Shown: in pieces, positions 56,002 through 64,000 of the stretch
Layout: each line of letters begins with the position of its first letter
Numbering within the stretch: the stretch's first letter is position 1
NCBI RefSeq assembly: GCF_046630445.1
Contig: NC_092334.1
Span: 103,611,501-103,675,500 of the forward strand
From: Rutidosis leptorrhynchoides
Lineage: Eukaryota; Streptophyta; Magnoliopsida; Asterales; Asteraceae
Reading direction: 5' to 3'
DNA length: 64,000 bases
Notes under the pieces: model-generated
Seen by the model: only the letters and a program-made list of their open reading frames with translations
Told to the model about the DNA's origin: nothing
Database searches by the model: none
Position numbers and translations under genes: made by a program

Positions 56002-56904
56002 CTACGGTGATGGTGGGCGTAGGATGTCCAATACATGGGACATCTGGTCCTCGAGCTCAGTTACCCGAGCACGGAGGATCTCCACCTCCCTCATCAGTTC
56101 CTCGATAGAGGGGGAGGGTGGGGCAGGCAGTGCAGTCGGTACGGGTGGTGCTGGTGTAGCTGGTGGTGCAGAAGATCCGGCTCCAGAAGTAGAGGCTGCC
56201 AAGCGGTAAGGCTTACGGATGAAGGAATCAGCAGGATACGGCACAATCCGCTTACGGGCGGTAACCCTACGACACCGACCATATGCGTCAGTGAATGCTC
56301 GACCTCCGTTGATCCCCGAAATAATGGTGCCGTCGAAACGGTACCGCTTCTTCGGCGGGGTGGAGGGTGGCTGAACAGGTGCATCATCAAGGTCCTCCTC
56401 GTCGGAGTCATCATCACTAGAGTCGTCTGTGGATGAGTCGTCGGATGAAGGGTCATCAGAATCATGTGGAGGTGGCTGCACGGGTGGCTGTACTGGCTCT
56501 CCTCGGGCGGCCATCATCTGTCGGTATCTAAAAGGCGGGATCGGCACGAGTCATCCATCAGGAGCGCGTCAGCACCAATGGTAATACTGATTACGGAATG
56601 GACCTTCCCCAAATTCCGTGGGAATCACAACACCACCGGGATGGTGCTGTGGCTCCTGAGGTACCGGGGCAAGTGGAGCTGGAATCTCTGGGAGGTCCTG
56701 GGCTCCGTCTGCAGTACCCACTGGGGCAGGCGCATGACTACTAGCTCCGGAGGACGAAGCGCCTGGGTCGCTAGAGTGTGTCACCGACGGGATTGGGGGA
56801 GCGGCAACAGTGGCAGGTGAAGTGGCTGAAGTGTCTGAATCGCTGCCCAAAATGATAGCAGGTGGAATATCCGACATCTGAACAAGGAAAAATAAATTTT
56901 CCAT
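56002..56904 (-). CDS. Extra reading-frame region upstream of gag in the outer Tekay element
   Basis: Two open stretches lie between the primer site and gag. 56,904-56,569 is rich in P, A and S (SDIPPAIILGSDSDTSATSP, GASSSGASSHAPAPVG). 56,547-56,002 has a proline-rich start, a long acidic serine run (DSDDPSSDDSSTDDSSDDDS), a basic patch (PPKKRYRF, RRVTARKRIVPYP), more proline/alanine, and a C-terminal coiled coil with heptad spacing (SIEELMREVEILRARVTELE). Neither matches gag or pol domains. The inner element has no such region, its gag starting about 410 bases after the primer site. The role is unknown. It could be a gag extension or a captured sequence. Confidence 0.5.
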
Positions 56905-57214
56905 GTCAGTAAGTCATAAAGCAAGCACGTATTAGGCCAAGTAACTACAACAGTCTAGATCATGTATAACAGTAAGTAGCATGGTAATAACGACAAGTAT
57001 CATGCAATTGAAAGCAGATAATAGCATGCAGTAGTGAAATCATGTAATAGCATACGACATATAGTAGTAAAAGTAAGCAGTAGCATGCAGCAAGTTCCGC
57101 AGAAACAAGTAAACTAGCAAGTTGTAGATTAGTCCTATTAGTGAATCCTACTCGGGTCGGTCTTAGACTCACTAATGCAACCTAATTCCCTACAACCAAT
57201 GCTCTGATACCAAA

Positions 57215-60085
57215 TGTGATGCCCCGTACAAAACCATCGTGTACGAATCATCAACAACAGGATCATTACAAGGTCAAACACTATATGCGTTTTCAAAACA
57301 AGTTTGCATTCATGATAAAAGGTGACGTCATAACTACGTCGAATGTTTTACATCAAAAGTATGCTTCAATGAATAGAATCAAGGATAATAGTATGTGACC
57401 CATAGGTCATTACAAATCATAGTTTCAAAAGTAATAATGTTTATGAATGCAAGATAAACGTTCATGCAGTGACATCTCTAAAGCAGCGGGTGTCTACAGC
57501 AAGACTAGTACACAGCGGAAGCAACCTTAAGCACCTGAGAAAAACATGCTTAAAACGTCAACACAAAGGTTGGTGAGCTATAGTTTAAGTATAACAGTAA
57601 TGTAAGGTAGGCCACGAGATTTCAGTGCTACAAAGAGCGTTTCAAAACAGTATGATAAAGTATATGTTTAACCGTGGGCACTTGGTAACTAACTTAACGT
57701 TTATAACCCCCTGAAAGTACACTTGACGAGTGCGTATGTTTACGAAGTATTAAACACCCGTTAAATGCTAGCGCTACTAGCCCGAGTGGGGATGTCAAAC
57801 CCTATGGATCCATATCTAAGATTCGCGTTCACCGGTTCAAAAACCAATGACTAAACGTTACCGAGCTAAAGAGAATGTTTATGCCGTTGTATAACCCACA
57901 CATATATAAAGTTTAAGTACTCGTGCCTAGTATGTAAAACGTAAAATGCGCATGTATTCTCAGTTCCCAAAATAAGTTAAAGTAAAAGGGAATGCTATAA
58001 CTCACAGTGGTAAAGTAGTGGTAAAGTCGAGTCGGAAAGTAAGCAAGTACGTAGGTCCGGAAAGTCCTCAACCTAATTCAAATAGTACTAAGTTAGTAAA
58101 TTGTCCCAATAGGTTTAAATGTATGTAAATAAGGTCTTAAGGATCATCATCATTCATCATCAAACAAAAGGTGTAAAGTAAGTTTCATTCATGAAAGAAG
58201 TTTAAAACAAAGGCTGACTTCGATCAGTCACCACGGCCTCTATACCTACTGAAATAAGGTGAGACCAGTGGCCATGGCTCCGTATATGAGTCCTCTAGTT
58301 GTGGTAAAAATTCCAGAAGCAAACACGTCTTTGTTTGACCGTGGCGACGGTCTAAGTGCGAGTAGGTCAGAATTTTCAGCATAACGTTAAAAGGACATAG
58401 TGACGTTCGGAGGACCATAGATCCTAAACCGTAACTCGGATTAAGACGAGTCCTAAATGGAAAGTTATCTAGTCGAACAGAGATAACTGAAAATCATCTT
58501 TATAGTAGCCCAGGTCGTACTGATCAGACCCATAAACAGTAAAACAATAGGTTCTGGTGGTTCTTGGTGCTCGATGCTTATCACGGTTCTCATCCTTGAT
58601 ACATATAGCTTCAAGTGTACAACTCGTTGATGTGTTTGCATCATTTTAACCAAGGTTTCACCATCATAACACTTGTGTAAGTCTAAGACATGTAGCACAA
58701 CTCAATTAAGTGTTGTATGTAGTTTGATGAACCAAAGTTACATCAAAGTCTTAGATTTAACACATACACGAAATATAAGAGTAATATTGAACTACAAACT
58801 AGAAAGTAAATTAACTAATCAAGATCTTAAGTTGTAGAACATAGTTCTTAGTTAGATCTTGAAGATCCAAGACCCAAAAGTCTAGATCTAAAGTTATTAA
58901 GTTAAATCTAACACAAGTGTATGAAGTTATAACTAAAAAGTTATACTTCCATGTTCTTGAACTTATAAAGTTAATTTTAGTTTAAGAAAAATGAGATCAA
59001 AGTTAACTAGTAACACTTGACCAACAACAACATGATTCATGAATTTAAAAGTGTATAATATGAAGAAATAAGCTAAATAAACAAGTAGATAAGTCATGGT
59101 TGTTCATACTTTAAAGATTCAAGCCAAAGTCTTGATCTTTAAGAAAGTAAACTTTAAGTTTACAAACATGAATTACAAGTATGATTTTACAACATATGAA
59201 CTTAAAATCTTTCAAACATTAAATGTAGAACATAAACTAGAGAGTTTAGTTCTTGTATGTTCTTGTTATGACAAGATAAATGAAGAACAAACTAGAAAGT
59301 TTGGTTCTTGATAACATGTAAGTAAACAACAACAACTAACAAGTAAACAAACAACAAACAAAGATTGATGATATGAGAGTGTATGGGTTCGGTTTTAGAG
59401 CAAAGAAGAAGAGAAGAATTTGTTCAAGTTACTTACAAATTTAAGATAAAAATGAGAGAAAAGTAATTGCAAATGAGTTGTGTGTGTTTGGAATGAGAGA
59501 GATGTGAAGGATACTAGTGAGTAAGTAATAAAAAAAAAATTTGAATCCCCTTTGGCACTAGGTGAGCCGACGGTTTGCTCATGGGGGAGGGGGAAGGAAA
59601 TTGTTCACTAGGTCTTGCATGTATCAAGCTCAAAAGTTGGTTGATAAAGGGTGTATGCATGGGAACATGGTGTAACTAAACTAGTAACTAGATTCTATGC
59701 AACTTAATCCATCTAGTTTAATCTTAATGTGATACTTACATGTGTAATGGGCTAATAAGTCCAATAAGGTGAGTAGAGTGGGCTCTTAAATCCATTAACA
59801 CTAATCAAAGCCCATGTTCAAGTATTTAATAAGTTAATCCAACAAAAGCCCAAGTAATTAACTAGTATCCATAGTTAATTAAAAATGATTAATAAAACTT
59901 AATCATGAATGTAAATAATACTCGAAAATATTATTCGTGTAATGTACGTGTGTCACAAAGACGTTTCGGGTATTTAAAGTCAAGTATGGTAACAAGTAAA
60001 TTAATATAAACAATACATTCATTAAATCACAAGTACTAATAATAATTATTAATAAATAAACGTTGGAAAATCCAGGGTCGTTACA
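57215..60085 (-). repeat. Outer Tekay 5' LTR, 2.87 kb
   Basis: Matches 38,876-41,748 end to end. On the minus strand it starts TGTAACGACCCTGG and ends CGGGGCATCACA, followed by the primer site. Confidence 0.9.
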
Positions 60086-60090
60086 GTAGA

Positions 60091-60794
60091 TACTTCATTA
60101 AAATTGTTATTGTTTATACATATAATTTAAATAATTAGACCAATATTATTTTGTTAATTATTATTGTCTATACATATATTTTAAATACATATAGTAATAT
60201 TATTTTGTTGTATATACACTATTAAGTCCCCTGGACTATGTATGTATATTATGTAAGTGTTTGCATGCATAGTCTACTAAATTTTAAATCTATATAAAGT
60301 TGTAATTTTATTCTTATCTGAAATTGTTACTTGCAGTACACATTAATTATAATCTCATTATACATAATGTAAAACCACATTGAAAAATTTAAACTAGTGC
60401 TCGTCCAAGTCAAATTTATGTTGAACATTTTATTTCTTTAAGTGATTTTGGAAATAAACTGAAAAAAGAAATGATATATCCACCATCCAAATTACGTCTT
60501 CCACTAAATGTATGCATTATTTAGTTGTGCAGTACAACTTACTAACGCACTGTTTATAATGGAAGAGGTAATTTGGATGGTGGATATATCAATTTCCAAG
60601 TGAAAAGGTGTTTATGTGACGTGTCAGCATCTCTGTTTTGATGTAACATAATGTTTTACTTATTTATTTTTTATTTTCGTTTTTATCTTCAATTTGTGGT
60701 TACATAATAAGTAGGTGGATGGCAAACCTATCTTTTAATCATTACAATTTGACTAGTTGGAATGAAGGATCCACGAGTATTTAAAACACCATTA
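60091..60794. other. AT-rich spacer containing a hairpin
   Basis: No gene is present. It includes the inverted repeat at 60,472-60,591 listed separately. Confidence 0.4.
60472..60591. repeat. Inverted repeat, 32-bp arms with one mismatch
   Basis: TGATATATCCACCATCCAAA and the next 12 bases (60,472-60,503) pair with 60,560-60,591 at all but one position, leaving a loop of 56 bases. Pairing may extend a few bases outward with a bulge (GAAA/TTTC). The spacer is AT-rich with no coding. It could be a small MITE or a transcribed hairpin. Confidence 0.7.
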
Positions 60795-61209
60795 TGTTAT
60801 TATGTTATGATATTAAAATGTCAAAAGTGGTGGATGACAACTTCCACAAGAATCCAATATATAGGAGACAAAATTGAATGAAGATCTCGTGCTAGATTTT
60901 ATACAATAAATCTTAAGTATTATAAATATGCAACTGATGAATGTAATTGAGGAGTGAGTACCAAAAATATAATATACTCCATTACTCCTTATTCTCTCTC
61001 TTTCTCTCATTCTTATTATTACAATAGAAGTATCCAAATAATAGGTTACTAAAGGTAATTATAAACAAATTATAACATGTTATCAGCATGAAGTGCTCCG
61101 TATAATTAAAGTTTATCTAAGCAAGCACAAGTCACTAATCAAGGTAAGAAATTCTTTAACGATATCTTATATTATTTATTAGTAAGGTAAATATTATTAT
61201 CATCATAAG

Positions 61210-61640
61210 TAAAATTATATTTCTGTAATCTAACTTTTATTAACTTCACTGACATTTATATTTATGTTATTTAAGTTATATATGGTCGGTTATACCGCCT
61301 GAATTATATTTCTGTAATCTAACTTTTATTAACTTCATTAACATTTATATTTATGTTATTTAAGTTATATATGGTCGGTTATACCGCCTGAATTATATTT
61401 CTGTAATCTAACTTTTATTAACTTCACTAACATTTATATTTATGTTATTTAAGTTATATATGGTCGGTTATACCGCCTGAATTATATTTATGTAATCTAA
61501 CTTTTATTAACTTCACTAACATTTATATCTATGTTATTTAAGTTATATATGATCGGTTTTACTGCCTGAATTATATTTCTGTAATCTAACTCTTATTAAC
61601 TTCACTAACATTTATATTTATGTTATCTAACATTTATGAT
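61210..61640 (+). repeat. Leader tandem repeat of the second Copia, about 88-bp unit x4-5
   Basis: Copies of a unit of about 88 bases carry TATATGGTCGGTTATACCGCC near 61,281, 61,370 and 61,458, with a diverged one near 61,546, followed by ATTATATTTCTGTAATCTAA and TTAACTTCACTAACATTTAT. The shared core matches the 28-bp leader repeat of the first Copia. Confidence 0.85.
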
Positions 61641-61972
61641 TACTTATGAAATTAATCATTATTTATTTCATGCATACTAATGTTTATTCTTAAAATTTAT
61701 TATTTATGCATAATATATTTATTCTCTTAATCTTCGTATTTATACTAAACGTATTTATACTAAATGTATTTATAGTAATCGTATTTGTACTAATAAAATT
61801 CTTTTATTAAAATTATTATTAATACAACGAGTACATAACAGTCGTTAACGTCAAATAACGACGTTACAACGACTATATTTTTCAAATATAAAATAAACAT
61901 CTCCATTTTCACATTTTCACAAATTAATCTTCATTTTCTCAGATTACCACTCTCAAAAAGTTTTTTGTAAAG

Positions 61973-62167
61973 ATGATTCACACAAGGATGATTTTTCCTA
62001 TTGTATTGGTCATACTAACTATCATCATTGTTGCTAATATACCACTGGGTGAACCTATATTCTATCCTGCTCTTGTGGTTTTATCATTTGTAATCATGCC
62101 ATTATTCTGTTGTTTGCTACTTATGATTCTAATTTCATTTTATTATTTGTCTATGAATAGAAGTTGA
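61973..62167 (+). CDS. Small hydrophobic ORF ahead of gag, 64 aa
   Basis: It lies between the leader repeats and gag of the second Copia, 37 bases before the gag ATG. It has two strongly hydrophobic segments, IFPIVLVILTIIIVANIP (about 7-24) and FYPALVVLSFVIMPLFCC continuing to about residue 59, so it could be a two-helix membrane peptide. No family was recognised and no counterpart was seen in the first Copia. It may be chance in T-rich DNA. Confidence 0.35.
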   Translation: MIHTRMIFPIVLVILTIIIVANIPLGEPIFYPALVVLSFVIMPLFCCLLLMILISFYYLSMNRS

Positions 62168-62204
62168 TTATGATTTATGTTTTTCATCTTTTTGATAATA
62201 GAAA

Positions 62205-62657
62205 ATGTCGAATTTGAAAAGGCTTAAATTTGCTCCTTTAGAATCAAGTGGGAACAACTACTTAACATGGGTTATGAATGTAGAAAAACATCTCGAATCA
62301 ATCGGTATTTTAGAAACCCTGAATGAAAATAACAATTGTTCTGAACAAGAGAAAGCAATAACAAGTATTTTTCTTAGCAAACATATTGACGAGTCCTTAG
62401 AATCTACATATTATATGATCGAAGATCCAAGTGTATTATGGAAAATACTCAAAGATAGATACGATATTAATTATCAAGAAATAACAGTGATCTATGAAAG
62501 AATAAAATTGAAGATGTTAGTAGATGCTCTTATAAGAATCCCGAAGATTCTTATTAATGATCTGGTAACGTGGATCATCAGTCTAGTATTTCTTGAATAC
62601 ATGAACATCTTGTTTATCTCTACAAATAAGTCCCAAAAGAAAAGAAAACGAGAGTGA
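62205..62657 (+). pseudogene. Second Copia gag remnant
   Basis: MSNLKRLKFAPLESSGNNYL and GILETLNENNNCSEQEK match the first Copia gag (MSNLEKLKFTPLESTGNNY, GILETINENNTCSEKEQ) almost word for word. The later part, including the zinc knuckle, is not seen. Broken. Confidence 0.85.
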
Positions 62658-63233
62658 ATCTGTTGAAAAATCTTTATTAAATAAACCCTGAGCTACCTTG
62701 AGACTTGAATGATTTGAATTTTCTAAGATGCCTAGCTTGTTATGTATCACTCATAAATAAATGGTTTTAGACCATAACGCATATGTTTATTAAGTGTTAT
62801 CTTTTATGTACTTCATATTGTAACTTGTTTGCAGGTAATATAATTTGATTATCTTGCTGAAATATAACTCATTATTTGCTTACCTTATTTGAAGTTTTAG
62901 TATGAATTCTGCTGAAATACAACATCAATTAAATGGTAAAAACCTATGTATTGCAGATAGTGGTAACATACACACTATGATCAAATTTAAGAAATATTTC
63001 ATTGATTTAAATCAAATAAAGGAATTATAAATACTATATCAGGTCTTGCAAACTTGATATAAGGAACGAAAAAGGCAAAAATTCATATTACCAAATGGTA
63101 CGAATTTTCTGATAAACAATGCTTTGTTTTCTCCTAAATCAAAGAGAAATTTGTTAAGTTTCTCTGATATATATCATAATGGATATGATTATCAGTCAAT
63201 GATAACCGGAAATGAGAAACACCTATGTAGCAC

Positions 63234-63622
63234 CGAAAAGCGCATATGATGAAAAGCGCATCGCATATGATTAAAAGCGCATATGATAAAAAGCGCAGCG
63301 CATATGATTAAAAGCGCATATGATGAAATGCGCAGCGCATATGATTAAAAGCGTATATGATAAAAAGCGCATATGATGAAAAGCGCAGCGCATATGATTA
63401 AAAGCGCATATGATGAAAAGCGCAGCGCATATGATTAAAAGCGCAGCACATATGATTAAAAGCGCAGCGCATATGATTAAAAGCGCATATGATGAAAAGC
63501 GCAGCGTATATGATTAAAAGCGCATATGGTGAAAAGGATATATGATGAAAAGCGCATATGGTGATTAATGAAAAAGCACAAATGGTGATTAATGAAAAGC
63601 ACATATGGTGATTAATGAAAAG
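63234..63622 (+). repeat. Minisatellite of GCGCATATGAT-type units
   Basis: About 390 bases are built from short units such as AAAAGCGCATATGATG and AAAAGCGCAGCGCATATGATT, in changing order, passing at the right end into AAAAGCACATATGGTGATTAATG. It lies between protease and integrase remnants of the second Copia. Conserved CATATG and GCGC words give it many short palindromes. Confidence 0.85.
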
Positions 63623-63639
63623 AATATTGAGAAAGAATC

Positions 63640-64000
63640 ACCAATGTTTCTTGAAAGAATTCAAGGTTATATATATGGACCAAATCATCCATCATGTAGA
63701 CCATTTTGATATTTCATGGTTATAATAGATGCATCTAGCGGATGGTCTCATGTTTGTGTGTTATCAAGCCGTAATATGGCATTTGCAAAGTTTTTTGCAC
63801 AAAATTATTAAATTGAGAACACATTATTCTGATTACACCATTAAAAGGATGAGACTTGATAATGCTAGTGAGTTAACATCTCAAGCATTTAATGATTATT
63901 ATATGTCTACAGGGATTGTTGTTGAACATCCAGTTGCTCATGTGCATACACAAAATTGGTTGACAATTGGTAATGAGTACAAAACTCTCAATATTTATAT
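63640..64000 (+). pseudogene. Second Copia integrase remnant
   Basis: ESPMFLERIQG, MVIIDASSGWSHVCVLSSRN and, further on, HVHTQNW correspond to the integrase core of the first Copia (SPMFLERIQGD, MVLIDASSRWSHVCLLSSRN, HVHTQNGLAE). It is cut by the window edge and broken. Confidence 0.8.

Larger units (their letters stand above)
38876..60085 (-). mobile_element. Outer Ty3/Gypsy chromovirus (Tekay type), 21.2 kb including a nested element
   Basis: Long LTRs lie at 38,876-41,748 and 57,215-60,085, flanked by GTAGA at 38,871-38,875 and 60,086-60,090. The element is read leftwards. The primer site TGGTATCAGAGC is the complement of 57,201-57,212. Then come an extra reading-frame region (56,002-56,904), gag, protease, RT, RNase H, integrase and a chromodomain ending near 41,785. 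A purine-rich end borders 41,749. A second element, 42,071-51,616, sits in its pol region. The LTRs differ at about 2% by eye, so insertion was perhaps about 0.5-1 million years ago under a commonly used rate. It is broken, with several breaks. Confidence 0.9.
60795..64000 (+). mobile_element. Second Ty1/Copia element (partial, broken, runs off the window)
   Basis: A probable 5' LTR (about 60,795 or 60,803 to 61,077, ending TATAACA, with TATAAATA at 60,921-60,928) is followed by TGTTATCAGCATGA, nearly the primer site of the Copia at 5.9-11.9 kb. Then come leader repeats (61.2-61.6 kb), a small hydrophobic ORF, gag (62,205 on), protease remnants (LCIADSG near 62,950), a minisatellite and integrase core (MVIIDASSGWSHVC near 63,720 to the window end). 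It is related to the first Copia but more decayed, with many breaks. The LTR start is a guess from similarity. Confidence 0.8.

Noticed and set aside
63234-63622. CRISPR-like array of short repeats
   Set aside because: Units vary in order and length, there are no unique spacers, and it lies inside a plant Copia element. It is a minisatellite.

Overview
This window is nuclear DNA of a flowering plant, most likely a eudicot. The AT-rich spacers, a spliced 16-exon housekeeping gene, a P-class pentatricopeptide gene, a DUF1645 gene and dense young LTR retrotransposons all point that way. The SINE and Gypsy types would suit the daisy or nightshade side of the asterids, but that is inference. No rRNA, tRNA, CRISPR or prokaryotic feature was seen.

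Layout. 1-5.9 kb is a graveyard of small insertions: a Gypsy chromovirus fragment (minus), a 463-bp non-autonomous Helitron, a 613-bp TRIM inside a LINE 3' end, and two SINE-like elements. 5.9-11.9 kb is a very young Copia element (minus) with LTRs that look identical. 12.3-13.5 kb is a DUF1645 host gene. 14.6-21.9 kb is a Tat-lineage Gypsy with two RNase H domains and a long antisense accessory gene. 21.9-28 kb is AT-rich spacer with a SINE remnant and a long-armed Mutator-type MITE.

28.0-37.5 kb is a compact gene island, all on the minus strand: a three-exon SNAPIN-like BLOC-1 subunit (155 aa), an intronless PPR gene (563 aa) and a WDR75/UTP17 homologue (16 exons, 812 aa). With DUF1645 these are the four host genes of the window. 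They are unrelated in function: endosomal trafficking, organelle RNA handling, ribosome biogenesis, and an unknown role. Only short insertions (retroposon, hAT MITE, two SINEs) interrupt this island.

38.9-60.1 kb is one 21.2-kb nest: a minus-strand Tekay-type chromovirus with 2.87-kb LTRs carries a second, plus-strand Tekay-type element (42,071-51,616) inserted in its pol region. Both insertions have exact 5-bp target duplications. The outer copy has an extra proline-rich/acidic reading frame ahead of gag.

60.8-64 kb is the start of a second Copia copy (plus), related to the first. It has a repeated leader that shares a motif with the first copy, a small two-helix membrane ORF before gag, and a minisatellite that seems to have grown from the element's own sequence.

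Exon borders, target duplications and terminal repeats were read by eye and may be off by one base. Family names rest on recognised motifs, not database searches.
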